Assembly (NCBI GenBank): GCA_034008185.1 | Contig: CM067109.1 | Location: 32,520,885-32,584,884 of the forward strand | Direction: 5' to 3' | Length of the DNA stretch: 64,000 nt | From: Gorsachius magnificus | Taxonomy: Eukaryota > Chordata > Aves > Pelecaniformes > Ardeidae | Shown here: piece after piece, positions 37,041 through 50,100 of the stretch | Layout: the number at the start of each line of letters is the position of its first letter | Position numbering within the stretch: the stretch's first letter is position 1 | Made by a program: the position numbers and the translations under genes | The notes under the pieces: generated by a model | What the model was told of the DNA's origin: nothing | Seen by the model: the letters and a program-made list of their open reading frames with translations, nothing else | The model's database searches: none

Positions 37041-37217
37041 TTAAATTAATTTCATCAAGCTGATTCTGTTTTGCCCATGATGGTAACTGGTGAATGATCT
37101 CTCCCTGTCTTTATCTCAACCCATGAGCCTTTTGATTTTTCTCTCCTCTGTCCAGTTGAAGAGGGAAATGATAGAGCGGCTTGGTGGGCCCCTGGCATGC
37201 AGGGTCAACCCATCACA

Positions 37218-38334
37218 TCAGTTCAGTGTAAATTCTTTTGAGGGATCTCTCCTGAGCCTTGTTGGTCCCACTTTTAGTTCTTATGCCTTGTGTGGTCTAT
37301 AGCAGCTTGTATCTGAATCAATAGAATAAGTATCTGTTTTCAAAACAATAAATAAGATATTTGTCTCAAGTGGAAAAGTTAACTTCATTTTATTTCCGAC
37401 ATTTGACTTCACTCCCAGTTAACATTTGTGACTATTTTCTGTGTTGTTGGCAGTGCCACTAAATCCTATTCCACAAAACAATAGTCTTCTGGAATTCCAT
37501 CATGTCTTCTGTCCCTGTTCTTCTCAGGCTTTGCCTCTTGGTTTAACTGCATAATAAGGTTAAATAATGAGCCCTTGGGCACAGGGAAAGATGTAAGTGT
37601 TGGACCCACCTGACCAGTACCTTAATAGGTGTTTATCCTACCCACAGCTCACAAATAAGCATTGCTGATTACAAAGGGACACTTAAAATTCCTCTCAGGA
37701 TCTTTATTTCAGCTGTGTTAAAATGTGCCTCTGTAAAGAAAGGAATATAAAGTTCAGTGGGAGAGAGAGTGAAGAGAGGGAACATGAAGTTGTAGGATGG
37801 GTTCGCACCTCTCCTGAGTGAGCTGGTCCTATCTTCTTGCACAGGGCAGAATTACCACCATCTTTTGCTGCCTTGTTTAAAATAATCTCCTGACCCTTTG
37901 TGCAAATTTGTGTGAAGCTTTCAGGGACTGTTAAGAATTTCTTTTGTAAGTATTCACTGGCATAAAAGTTTAAGAGACTTAATTCTCAGTCTAGCCATGG
38001 TTAAGTAAAACTTTTGGAAAAGCTTTCCAAGAGCGCAATAATGTCAACATTTTATGGTGGAGATTAGTGTCCAGCTGTGATAGGAGACTGTGTTCAGTGA
38101 CTGCAAATTCCATCCTGATCTGTGCTCTTCTGCCCAGCATGCTTCATCCTAGATGAAGCACTTCAAAGAAGAGGGGCTGGCAGAACCTTCTTTTGAGGTC
38201 CTCAATTGGCGAAACTGACAAAACAACACAGTGAAGGGTTAAATTGAGCTGGGTAGGGCATGCAGGTGTTTCTAGTGCTAGGCAGTTGCTAAGTGTAGAA
38301 GATTTTGGTTTTTCAGTTTTTCAGCTTTAATGTT
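37218..38334. other. Unique DNA, no gene seen
   Basis: Short spacer between the family B solo LTR and an older family A LTR; no gene or repeat recognised. Confidence 0.5.
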
Positions 38335-38926
38335 TGTACTGGGTCTGTCTGGAATGAAATTACAAAGTTAGCTTTCTTCATGGCATCTTTGTGCTTTGCA
38401 TTTTTGGCTAAAACAGTGTTGATAACATACCAGTGGTTTTGCTGCTGCTGAACAGTGCTTAGTGTCAAGGATTTCTCTTTTTTCACTGCCCAGTCCAAAT
38501 AGGAATAGGCTGGGTGTGAGGAAGAGGCTGGGAGGGGACACAATCAGGACAGTGGACACAGGTTGACCGAAGGGATATTCCATATCATATGGGATCATGC
38601 TCAAGCAATAGAAGGTCAGAAAAAGTGAGAGGAAAGGGAGATATTCATGCTTATGGCATTTATCTTCCCAGGAAGCTGTTTTGTGTGCTGAGGCCCTGCT
38701 TTCCTGGAAGTTGATGGACATTTGCCTGCCAATGGGAAATAGTGAATTAATTCCTCTTCTTTGCTCTACTTGCATGTGTGGCTTCTATCTTCCTTATGTA
38801 AGTGTTATTATTTGGATCCATGGGTGTTTTTATTTTCCTTCTATTTTTCTCCCCATCCCCTGGGAGAGGGGAGTAAAAAAAAGGAAGGGTATGTGTTTGG
38901 CTGCTGGCTGATATCAACCCACCACA
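38335..38926 (+). mobile_element. Old solo LTR, family A subtype 2
   Basis: A diverged plus-strand LTR of about 590 bp. Its layout follows the copy at 52702-53254: a TG start, GTTGATAACATACCAGTGG near the front, AAGGGATATTCCATA in the middle, CCCTGCTTTCCTGG, then GCATGTGTGGCTT, the purine-rich GGGAGAGGGG and a CACCACA end. Substitutions and small indels are many, and I find no convincing target-site duplication (flanks ATGTT and GTATC). It is probably the oldest LTR in the window. The minus-strand ORFs at 38313-38775 are chance frames. Confidence 0.78.
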
Positions 38927-41900
38927 GTATCTAATATAGAACTTTGGCAAAATTTAGGCATCATAATAATTTTTGGTCATGTTTTGGAGGTGAAGTCTTT
39001 AATTATAGTGTAAGCTTCTTACTTTTCTGCACTTAGGTAGAAGATCAGTGTGGGGTAGGTCTCTGGTTTCCATTCAGACTTAGACCTGAAAATTGGTATT
39101 ATGTACACAAATAATTTAACTAATGTATGGCTTCCTGTGGAAGCTGTATCAATGTCTGAAGCAACTCTTTTTTTGAGTTTCACCTTGCCTGAACTGAATT
39201 GTGTCATGGCCACAAGCAGAAGATTGCTAATTCTCCCTCCACTTGTGAACTTTTTGTCAGATGAAGAGAGTGAAAGTGAGAACACAAGAGAAAGCTTATA
39301 TGATGGCATAAATATAAAATTGTAACAAGTGGTAGGGAGGAAAAGTTTTACTGGAGAGAAAAAAAAAATTATACATGCTCTAAGCAAAAGGTCATATGGA
39401 TATGTGAGCATGTATGTTTTAACAAAAGCCCCTTTTACAGGCTGTGTAGGCAATCTCTCTTCAAATCCTTGTGGAACTGTTTAATTACAAAACTAACCTT
39501 ATTACCATATGCTCTCACCTTTCTTGACGTAGATATTCTGAGTAAATTCTTCATACTTTTTCTTATGTAAAAATAGTTTCATTTTATGTTATTGTCTTAG
39601 AATAATCAAGGGTACCTTTTAAGAGATCAAGCCTTTCTCTGAATGGCAGTACTAAAATATGTCTCCCTATAATCCATATTATTGAAATACATATTTCGTA
39701 TTAGATTCCTTTAATGATCTAATACTGTCACTGCTGTGATTCAGATAAACTGACTAATTCAAATTCACAATGTTCTGCTTTATTGAACACTATTTTAAAT
39801 ATGTATCTAATAAGTTTTTCCTGCGAGCATTAATTTAATACTTTATACACACTTTATCAGAAAGCATGAATGTTAACCTTACTATTTATCAACATTATTT
39901 TCATTGTTTTTATTCAGGAAAGGTTACAAACTCTCAAAACAGGTTGGTTAGTAATTATGTAAGTGTTGGTTGTTCAGATTCTATGTGATACATGCAGTAG
40001 TCATATATTGTGGCTGGCATTATGCAGTCTGCATGCATAGCTGAACAGAAAGTTGCATCATCACTCTGCTCATTAGGACTACCAGGAAAAATTTTTGCAT
40101 GCAAGTTGTACAGTGTCTGTTAGATGTACTCAAAATAGGTGTTTTTTTCATTCATACGATGGCATAGATTTGTTCTTGTGCATTTTGCTCTAGTTTGGTG
40201 TGAGAGTGAGGAGACCTGCAAGGGTAATAGACATTTGATGTTGGGTTTTTGTTTTGGTTTTGTTTTTTTTTTCTCCTTCTTCACTTCCTTTATCTTTTCC
40301 TTGGAGTAGAAGCAAGGAATTAACTTACCTTTTCATATTTACCAGTGTAGTTGACATGTAGCTGAAGTATGCTAGTGAATATGGATAATTTTTTATATTT
40401 CCAACTCTCACAATGCCATAAATCTGCTACCACAGACAAGCAAGACACATCAAACTCCAAAGTTTGCTCTGTGTGTATGGCAGTGTTATGTATCTTAGAG
40501 CAATTCACCTTGCATTTTATATATCCTTTTATTCATTCAATTTGTTAGGGTGGAGGGAAATACTTATCATTTGTCTTCAAATACTTGATTGCTGCATGCA
40601 TTGTCTTCTATAGTTCACATTTTAGTATTCTAACTGATATCAACGTGCATAACTTTGTCAGCAAATCACTACTGTAGATATTAAATTCTGCATGAAAAGC
40701 ATTTGTGTCTTGCCATATTTTTAGCATAAAAATGGTTGTGAAAAAACTAAACTCCGGTTCCAATGTGTGTTTCTTGATAAAATAGCTTCAGATGCATAAA
40801 CTGGTTTACTTTAAATGTCTTGTCTATATAACTGTAGGTATGTGAGAGAGTGTAAACTCGTATAGCTTATAATTAAGAATCAGATATAGGAAGATCATGT
40901 TAGCTAAATATTAAGTTTCTACATGCAGTCTAAATAATAAATCTAAAAAAACCACCTGCAAAAACTTTGACATACATTTCTACATATATTCTAAAGTATT
41001 CTAAGGTGTTCTAGCAATTTATGTTCCAAGTATAGCTGAAAACAGCCCAGTCATACATTTACATTGGCAAATTATGGTGACATGAAGGTTATACGCTGAT
41101 TCAAAATTGCATAGCATGAAATGGTTTCTTTTTCAAATGAAGTGTGACTCAGTTTTCAAGTCTTGTTATTTATTAAAAGTTTGTATCTGGCTGAGATCAC
41201 AGGTCAGATCTAAAATGTGGTAGGCTAAAGTGGGCACAGGAAAGCTAGGCCTGCACTTTCCCTGACGCATTGAAAATGGCCCCAAGATGAGCTCAGAATC
41301 AACAATTCTAATTGTTGCCAAACTTAACACAATCACTTTGCTGTCATTGTCAAAAATGCAAAAAAAATCTGGTATATTGTTAAAAAATGAAGTCTCTTGG
41401 ACTAGGCATAAACATAAATGAGACTTGATGTGTTTGCATAGCCACTGTGAAAGAGGAATGCCTTAAGAGTGAACCTGGGTCCAAATGGGCTATGCAAATT
41501 ATTATTTTCTATCTGTTAGCTACATAAGGTACATAATATATCCAAAAAGTACAACAAAATGACCTCTCTGTTCTGTGCAATCTTCTGTTGTCATTCCTTA
41601 CAACCTTTTACTTAATCCCAGTACTCTTTGGCAGCAGTGGACATTTTCCAAAATAAAGTGGTGGATGATGTAGTTGTATTCATTGGGTGTGACTTGTTAA
41701 TGCAGGTAAGATCTCACTACAGAATTCAGTTAAAGAGATTTAGTAGAAGTTCTTATTTCACCTTTCTTATATTGGAAAAATTTTTGATCTTGTGTTTTGT
41801 TTCTGAAATAATCCTGTTCACATTCTCTTTACTAATCTGAAAACTGTGCAACTAGAAGTTCATACAGTTTTAAAGACAACCATTTTGATTGGACAAAACC

Positions 41901-44189
41901 ATCAATACTTACATGTTCCCGAATCAGGAAATGCAAGTTGTAGTCTGGAATCAAATAGTTTATACAGTGCTTTAAAATCCTAAACTAAAACATACAGAAT
42001 GTTTCGCACCTGTTAAGTTGTGGCTGGCACCCATTAGAATAAAATTTGTGCCCATTTTTAGTTTTGAGGGTGTTAGAATTTAATTGTACTGGGGAGCATA
42101 TCATTAGTCTTGAGCATCTGCCAGACATTAAGTTGTCTAGTGGACAACATTCTCACAAAGCTTTGAAACATGGGCTTGGGTTCACTAATGATTTGGTATC
42201 ATCTGACTGCAGAAGCCTGCAAATAAAAATATTTGTAAACATTAAAGTTTGGTTTATATTAACAAAGAATTCTGAGTAAAATATAGACAAATACGCATCA
42301 AGACAAATCGGTCTCCCTGTTTACTCTTTGTTCTCTTTTGCTTTCATAAATTACAACAAATTAATTTATATAGGTTTTATCTATCTATCTATATCTTGTA
42401 TATTATTCAATGAATTCTACTGGGAGACAGACCATACGGAAAATTGCTTGATGCACTTTTGTGTTTAAATTATACCAATATTATACTCTTCCTAGTTGCA
42501 TAGAAAGCATGACATCCCATATGGAACCACACCAAATTTGTATTGAAAACTCATCTATTGCCACTTTTAGAACAATAACATGGATATCAAATTTCTGTCT
42601 GATAGAGGGTTTGTTCCCTTCACTGGAGGCACTTTTAAACAGCACCAACCTGCAACACAGTGTATGTAAAAAAGTTCTCATGGACTGATTTTGGACTATA
42701 TGCAGAAGCATGCTGTGTATTGTCTTCCTGTAAGCAACTGTCAGAAAGAAAGAAAAATAAATGTGAAATAACTCAGATAATAGAACAAAAGCAAGTTATT
42801 GTTCCTTGTGCTATATTTCATTGTGGACTCTGATATATTACCCAAAAGGTCAGGGAATATATCTAGTATTTTCAGAAAAATGGAAATGAATCTTTCCAAA
42901 ACCAATTCTAATACTGCATGATGTCATTAAATCATAGCAACCTGAAGAAGGTAATTCTTTGCTTACTGGCAGGGCAAAATGTATTTTGGCATTAAGTATT
43001 CATTATCTGCACAAATTAAGGAAATGTCTTTGCTCAGACTTTCTGGTGTCAATTTAACTATTTCTAAATAATTTAAAAGCAGATTTGTTTTTTAAGAAGT
43101 TTGAAAATTATGGCCCCTCTTTACTTCAAGAGGAGTTCACCTTGAAGTTGCTTTACATAATCTCTCTCTTTTACTGTGGTTCATAAACCTTACATTTTCT
43201 GGGGAAGTCAGGAAATTGCCCATAGAAGCACACTATAAACAAAACCAAAAACTTCTCAAGGAAGTGGCTAACCAGAAGTTTCTCCTTCTATGCTCTAATA
43301 ACCCAAAGTATTGCAGGTGACAAAATAAGAAAAAAACAGAAGCACTAGTATTATGTAGGTAAATAATCTGCTGTCTTGCTCTTACCATGCCACAATTAAC
43401 ATCAGCGTTTGCTATGTGGGGTTATCACATACAAGATAGGAAATTGTACCTGGCAGTTAACTGGTGACAGGATGGACCACTTTGATCTAAGGAAAAAGGA
43501 CACAGAATATTCTTATCCCAACTAATGATTTAGGAAGAGATATGATTAATCCTATTTTTTTCTTCTTGCAAATTGGAAAGTCTTTTAACTATTGCAGCAA
43601 ACTTGTTCAGTCAAAGGTTTTCACCTTATTCTAAAAGTCTAAAGAACTGTTCTTGAAGAGTGGTTTGTGTGTTTAGAGCTATAAGAATAGCAGGGAGCAG
43701 AAATCAAAACAGAGCTGGCTGTAACTGCAGAGACTGAGTTCAACCTTAACATGGAAAATACAAGTGGAGGAATGCCAAATCATCTTTCAGTCTTCTCTTC
43801 AGCCTTCTCATTCTCTGCTGTTTCCTAGTATGCCCTGGCCTCCCTCCACTCAAATTATTGTGTATGCAATCTACCTATTGGTGGTGTTTTTTGTACCTCG
43901 TGTCATTCTTACTCACGTTCTTCTGACTAGTTTATCCTGAAGTGTAGTATCAAAATCAAGATGCATGTAGCAAATGAACCCTTATTACACACAGTTAGAA
44001 TCCAAACATCACGTTTCGTGTATCGTTTTGCTGTTTTCATGTTGCAGTATGTTTTTTTTTTTCCTTAAACCATAGGATGGCTTTGGTTCGTGTTCAGGCT
44101 GTGATGTCCTCTAACTCCCAGACCAATTTTTATAGAACTGTGTCCAAATCCTGCTAGCTGGTTGTCGTTCAGTTAATTTCATTATTGCT
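38927..44189. other. Unique DNA, no gene seen
   Basis: About 5.3 kb of AT-rich sequence with no supported gene. A 144-codon minus frame at 39019-39453 and a plus frame at 39101-39325 overlap each other and have no motif. A small (TATC)n run is at about 42379-42393. Confidence 0.5.
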
Positions 44190-44872
44190 CATATTATTAC
44201 ATAAGTATAGTTATTTCAGACCAATTCTTCGAATTTTTTCAAGGTGATTTTAAATTTAGTTCATTCTTCAAGTAGCTGCATCCAGTATAGCTTCAGTATG
44301 TGTGCAAATGTGATATAGGAATACTGCAGTTTATCATACATTTTGTAAGCAAAAAATTCAAATAAGCCTGACTGAGAGCAGATCCCTACAGAGTCCATAC
44401 TCTATTTATCCTTCCAGTTTAAAAAAAAAAAAAAAAAAGTTTTTTTTAATCTATTTTGCATTATATTACACTATAGTTAATATTTTGTCATTGTAGTTAT
44501 TAATGAAACCCTTGAACAGAGCTAGACTTTTCATTGACTGTTGCAGAAACTTTATTAGTCCTTCCTTGTTGATATTGACATTTTTATTACAGTTACATAG
44601 TTGTTACTCTGTTTTGTACCCTCCTCTAGAATATGTTTTCCTGACTTCCAGAAAATCATGTGAGACCATAAAACCCCTTATTAGTGAAATAATACATTAT
44701 ATCAGCTACTTCACCTTAACCTAAAAGGCCTGCTACAGAAAAACATCAGGTGTTTCATTATGATTTTCTCTTGTCTAGTTCATGCTTGCTGTCAGTTATT
44801 TCTTGTTATCTTCTAGATATTTGTTCTAGAGTTTCCCAGAAGTAGAATTAAGGTGAGTGGTTTATAATTATT
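44190..44872 (-). pseudogene. Ancient CR1-clade LINE ORF2 relic: reverse transcriptase part
   Basis: Heavily mutated LINE sequence on the minus strand. Translating the minus strand in pieces gives LKNELNLKSP then KNSKNW (44221-44272), matching by spacing the post-FADD block of CR1-clade transcriptases; VSHDF (44652-44666), matching the DTVSHDIL block; and NYKPLTL (44849-44869), matching the NYRPVSLT block also present in the CR1 at 4193. The order on the minus strand, NYRP then VSHD then the post-FADD block, is correct for a reverse transcriptase. Several stops and frameshifts interrupt it, and an A18 run (44421-44438) sits inside. The motif reading is direct; the CR1-clade assignment comes from family knowledge. 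Confidence 0.68.
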
Positions 44873-45082
44873 CATCATAGAATCATAGAATCATAGAATG
44901 TTTTGGGTTGGAAGAGACCTTTAGAAGCCATGTAGTCCAACCCCCCTGCAGTGAGCAGGGACACTGCTAACTAGATCAGGTTGCTCAGAGCCCCATCCAA
45001 CCTGGTCTTGAGTGTTTCCAGGGATGGGGCCTCCACTACCTCTCTGGGCAACCTGTTCCAGTGTTTCACTACCCTAATGATC
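44873..45082 (-). mobile_element. CR1 LINE 3'-end fragment, nested in the ancient LINE
   Basis: Starts with CATAGAAT units, then the reverse complement of a CR1 3' end (TTTTGGGTTGGAAGAGACC; CAGTGAGCAGGGACACTGC; GTTGCTCAGAGCCCCATCC). It matches the last 205 bases or so of the CR1 at 4193-5797, hence the same or a close subfamily, and includes the C-terminal ORF2 codons. Older LINE sequence on both sides shows that it inserted into the relic. Confidence 0.9.
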
Positions 45083-46640
45083 CACTTTAACATTTTTTTA
45101 AGATATGCACTATTCATTTTATGTACTTTATAAGTTAAGTATGTTTAGACAGAACTACCTTCCTTGTCTTATCGGTGGAGAGGGACATTATATCCTGCAG
45201 AAGCCTTGGATCACCTAAATCAGGTAACTCAATTTAATTTATGAGTAACATTCTTTTTTCCCTTATTTTCCTCCACCTTATTGCACTTTATTGCCTTTTC
45301 TCAGCTCCCAGATTCCTATCCAACCTCCAAGAATTCTCAAAGGTAATCAGAAGTTGCCCCAGGCAGTATTCCACATAATTTGGGGTGAATTTTGTCAGAC
45401 ACAGGTAGGTAGAGAACAACAAAACTCCTTCTGGATCTGTTTTCCTTCTTACTCCCTTCTGTCATTGATATTTAATTATCTGATTAAAGTTAACCTTTCC
45501 AGTGAAAACTGAAACAAAAGAGGTCATTAAACATGTCAGACTTCTCGACATCGTTTGTCATTAGCCTCCAGTGGCATGGACTGATACTTTGCTTGGGTTT
45601 CCTCCTAATCTAATTGTTGAATGGTTTGTTATTGCCCTTTATGTTCCCTGCTAGTTGTATCTCATTTTGAGGCTTGACCTTTCTAATTTTGGGCCTATGG
45701 GTTTCTGATTTTTTTTTTTTTCTGCTTTTTCTTAAACATTTGCTTTTTTTGTTACTCTCTTAATGCTTTCTTCTTGAATTTCAGGACATTGAACAGTTTA
45801 TGAGGAACACTTGCTACATCTTCTGTCTTCTTTTGTCTTAGGAAGATTTGCACTTAATACTGATCACATAGACTTTATTTCAAAGACCTGCCAACCCCTT
45901 TTAAGGAATTACTGTCTTTTTTTTTTTTTTTTATTGGATTCAATTCTCCTGAGATCCTTCTTACAGGTTCTCCTGCTTTAGGTACATTTTTCAGGATTTA
46001 ATCTAGTCTCACTTCTTGCTTTTGGGTTAATAACTGCTGGAAAGAATAACACCTGGAGGAAGTCATCCCAGTCTTTTTCTCTATCTTTCTTTTTCTCCAG
46101 AGAACAGATGCAAAAATCTTGCTGGTCTATCCACATTTGTGTTTCCCAAAAAAAGTGTAAATAAGATTAATTTTTAACACCAATCATTATGCTTTTGATG
46201 TTTTTTAATAGTTATCAGGCTTTTATTTTTAAAAGAATTAATAATTAACTTTTTCTTGTTTGGTGACCTGCAGCAGTCATAATTCCAAAATGCCCTTTTT
46301 CTTCCCTTTTATCATCACATAGAGACTCTTAACATTTTTTGTCTACTGCAGTTTGGATTTAGGACTGCCCTGCCCATCTCTCCTGAATATTTAGTTCTCA
46401 ATCCCCCACTTACAACTCCCTAAAGAGACAGCTGTCAAGTAAGGACAATCAAAAGTCATTACACACTTGATGGCCATATCCCTGTAGGTGGAACATATTC
46501 AGGTTTTTGTTCTTTTTCATTTATGTTACAGTTTATCTTATAATGATACTACATATAAATTACTATGCTTTACTTTACTCTAACTGCCCTCAGGCTCTAA
46601 AAGACTCCATTCATGTGCCCATAGCAATATGGTTATTTTC
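45083..46640 (-). pseudogene. Ancient CR1-clade LINE ORF2 relic, continued (linker and upstream part)
   Basis: Minus-strand continuation of the relic toward its 5' side. At 45517-45552 the minus strand reads DVEKSDMFNDLF, which corresponds to the EKAEVLNDFF block of CR1 ORF2, lying between endonuclease and reverse transcriptase. Further right, around 45620-45700 and 45760-45900, the nucleotide text resembles widespread amniote LINE copies I know, and weaker resemblance continues to about 46640, where it fades. Stops and indels are frequent and a T16 run lies at 45917-45932. The right boundary is uncertain by several hundred bases. Confidence 0.52.
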
Positions 46641-47112
46641 TTCCCTATCACATTATTTAACTTTTTTGACCTTTCTTGCTTTTTCTTCAAGTAATAATTC
46701 CTTTTGAAATAGAAGTATAATTCTGAATTAAATATCTGAAGTTTAAGATCTCTGAGAACATCTCACTGAAATATCTGAAAACTCCAAGCTGTTTGCTTGG
46801 GATATATGAAGAACAGTAATCAGTCATAGCAGAAGAACTGATATATTGATGTGCCATTACTGAGTAATAATTTATAATATTACTGACTGGCTGAGAGCAT
46901 TCAGGGACTTAAATAACTGAGATGAGTTAGCAGTTGTCATCTGGACACTATGTAGCCCCACTGAGTACTGATTATCTGATATAATGACTTTTAAGTTTAG
47001 AACAGGTTATTGGTGGGTGTAGTCTCATAACTGGTAAACTTGACTGAACTTTGTCACACACAGAAAAATGAAGCAAAACTCCATAGTTCAGGCGTTAACA
47101 TTATGCAAAATT
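46641..47112. other. Unique DNA, no gene seen
   Basis: Nothing recognised between the LINE relic and the pentanucleotide repeat. Confidence 0.45.
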
Positions 47113-47192
47113 TTCCCTTCCCTTCCCTTCCCTTCCCTTCCCTTCCCTTCCCTTCCCTTCCCTTCCCTTCCCTTCCCTTCCCTTCCCTTCCC
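47113..47192. repeat. (TTCCC)16 tandem pentanucleotide
   Basis: Eighty bases of perfect TTCCC units. Two overlapping ORFs (47040-47333 and 47068-47277) consist largely of Leu-Pro-Phe-Pro-Ser repeats translated from it and are not genes. Confidence 0.97.
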
Positions 47193-50100
47193 TTTCTTTT
47201 CTCATCTCAGGAAGATTCTTGCTTTTATTCTATTGGATTTGAAGATAAAGAGAAGGCTAGTCTTCATTTCTTCTTAGGCCCTGCACGAACCATTAGGAGC
47301 CTGACTTACAAACCCAATTGCCCTTTACAGTAGAATATCCCCTAAATCTGCACTTCATTTAACATGTCAGATTGTCAGAACTGGATATCTTGCTCTGCTA
47401 TTTTTAATTGAAATCCATAAAATATAGGTATGTTGGCTCCCAGGAACTGGTGGTGGTCAATATATTCTTCCATAAACAGTAGACAGCAGTTCCCTAGCGA
47501 AAGTAGATGGTCACAGACAGGTCACTTACAGCCCATTATTATTTTCTTAGTTCGAAATAATTGAGCAGCTCTCAACCTGGGGAACCTTAACTGTTTTCTC
47601 TATAGTCATAATTAGGCAGAACCATAGTTCAGAAATGAATCATAATTTAGAAATTATATGAGCCATGGTTTAGAAACATTCTAGCTAGGAAAAAATTGGC
47701 ATTTTGGTATAGAATCCTCAAGATTAAAACCATGAAGTCCTCTTTAAGTGAAAAAGCAACATTCCTTTATTTTTTTTAAATATGTGTTTTCAATTTAGAA
47801 GCCTCCAATATCTGAAAGTATTTTCTCATATGCCTTTTTATATCTCATCATACTTTGTTAGTTGAACACTGCAACACGATGTAACAGAAGTTTAACAAAT
47901 AATCTCATATAAGAGAAAAAGAAAATCTTTCTTTGCACTACTGCAGTCTTATTACTTAACACATTTATTTGAACTCATAATGTACATTCTGAATTATTTT
48001 TGAGAACTGAAAACACAAGCAAGTGTCACTTGCTTATAAAAATGTGTTATGTTATACACTGAAGCCACTTTAAACACTGCAGGAGGCATTCATGTCTTGC
48101 AATCATTACAATGATACTGAAAGTCTAAGAAGGTTATTAGGGAGAGAAACTGCTGGGTCCATCATAAAATGCAATTATGATATTATTATAGTCTGTTGCC
48201 AATGAAAAAAAGAATGCACCAAAACAGAAAATGTTTTTCAGTTCCTGTTTAACTGGAAAAGCAAAATAAGTTGTTTTGCAATGGCTTTCTATTTCTCCAA
48301 ATGAATGAACATGTTCCTTCATCCTGGAAAATTGAGCGAGTTTTAGGTTCTGCACCATCATCTGAACAGAAAATGAAGAAAAGCTGCATTTACTCTTACG
48401 TATCTCTTACAAACATCTGAAATTACCTTTTGAATTTCAGAATCCATTGTTAATTTTCATCATAAAACTGTTTAACTTCTATGCAATTAACAGCACACAG
48501 AGGGATAATTGGACAAATTACTGATTTTTTTGGATTTTGTATCTGTTGCTAAAGTATACTGCAATTAACTTTCTACTTTTTTCACATCACTGAGTAAATT
48601 TCTTCAATGGTTCAGAAAGGGTAAGAAAATGTAGTATGATATATAGTCTACAAATATATAGATCAGTATGTCAGATTATGTTGGATCAAATAATTTGCAC
48701 ATGTAGTCAAACAACTTGAGTTAAATCAGTATTAACAACTTCAGAGCAGAAATGAATTTATTATAATAGATATCCATAGAATGAATTAAACTTTTTTTCC
48801 AGTGGCTCATGATTGGCTTAAACCCTGAGGTTTACTAACCCTCACCCATTTTTTAAAAAATGTATCTAATGTAAATGTAGATTTTTTGTCATTAATGAAT
48901 GTATAGATGTGTAATCTTCTGAATCCTACTAAGCTCCTTGGCTAAATGATATATGGCATTGGGAGTGGTACAGACATAAAATAGTGCATCCTGGACTATT
49001 TCAACTGTACTGACACAGTTTCCCAAATCATAAGGTTTTACTTATGTGACATAAAGCAATATTTTGGATATTTTTTAGAAAGCTAAAAAAAAAAAAAAGA
49101 GAAAAGAAACTTTTATTCTATGAAGTTTCATCTGTAATAAGGAAGTGCCTCAGGAACTGTTTGCACATGGAAATATACTATGATCATATTTGTATAATTG
49201 TACTGTGGTAGTTACCATGAAAGAGCTTCTCACCAAGGCGTCCTTATATTGAAACAAAAGTACCTTTTCTCAGTTGAGGAAAAGATGCCTCCCACCTGGA
49301 CAAATTGTTGTACATTTATGCTGGCAAAGCTCTTAACCTTTATTAACATCTTAGTTATAAAGGCTAATAGGTCACTATTAATGTTAATGACAAGATTGTA
49401 ATTGATTTATACATGGTTCCATTTTCATAATTTGAAATCTTTTGCAGGTCTTCAGAGCAGTAAGTATTACCCACTATGTTTTAGAAATCTTAAGTGTGAT
49501 CTGAAAGATTGAATATGAAGTTGTATGCAGGTGTGAAAACAAGTACCTGATCATATCTGACCCAATCTGCCTGTTCTTGTTCAAGGACACAAAAGTCACT
49601 GAATGTTTTCCTCCTGAGTATACATAAGTTTCAGAGGATTTATTCCTATGTGATGGGTTTAAACGTGTATTTTATATGGTTAAATGGATCAGTATGTAAA
49701 CATAAAGTACTTTGTAACAGAAGTTTTGGTAGGTTGGGTGGTGGCAGAATTCAAATCATAAATGACATACGTAACAGAACTATAAGATTTGATGTGGCAA
49801 GAATTTTATGTACGTTTCAAAATAATGAAAAGCACTTGTTGGGAAAATGTCATGCACTTACAGCTTGCTCTACATACTGCATCTAATCTTATTTGCCCAA
49901 GTAAGCAAAAAATCTACTAACATCACGGTTCATCTTTTCTGTTGTTAAGCTATGGTATTACACTCAGCAAGTCAAGGTTGATATGGAAACTCAGAATAGC
50001 TTTAACTATAAGTATACAAAAATAATTGGCAAAATGACTGAGGGAGTGTGGAACTTCTTATTCTTTTCTAATTTTGGTATTGCAGTGGAAGAACAACAGT

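Larger units (their letters stand above)
36206..37217 (+). mobile_element. Solo LTR, family B
   Basis: A 1,012-bp LTR that begins TGTATTGGGTTTGCTTGGC and ends CAACCCATCACA. It matches, inverted, the split copy at 3147-5864 throughout. The flanks TCAAT (36201-36205) and TCAGT (37218-37222) fit a 5-bp duplication with one change. Promoter-like CCAAT and TATA-like elements lie near 36312 and 36345, and AATAAA at 37035-37040. The middle consists of repeated phrases like CCCGTGG-AAG-ACC-ATG, giving several overlapping ORFs (36182-36622 and 36444-36827, minus) that are not genes. No internal sequence flanks it, so it is a solo LTR; the 5-bp duplication suggests an ERVL-type origin, not proven here. 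Confidence 0.87.

Noticed and set aside
38313..38775. 76- and 135-codon minus-strand ORFs
   Set aside because: Antisense frames in the old LTR at 38335-38926; no domain.
38330..38931. Target-site duplication for the LTR at 38335-38926
   Set aside because: Flanks ATGTT and GTATC do not match well enough to claim one.
39019..39453. 144-codon minus-strand ORF
   Set aside because: Longest frame in unique DNA, but no motif or homology I recognise, biased toward Leu/Phe/Ser as in random AT-rich sequence, and overlapped by an opposite-strand frame.
47040..47333. 97-codon ORF with Leu-Pro-Phe-Pro-Ser repeats
   Set aside because: Translation of the (TTCCC)16 simple repeat.
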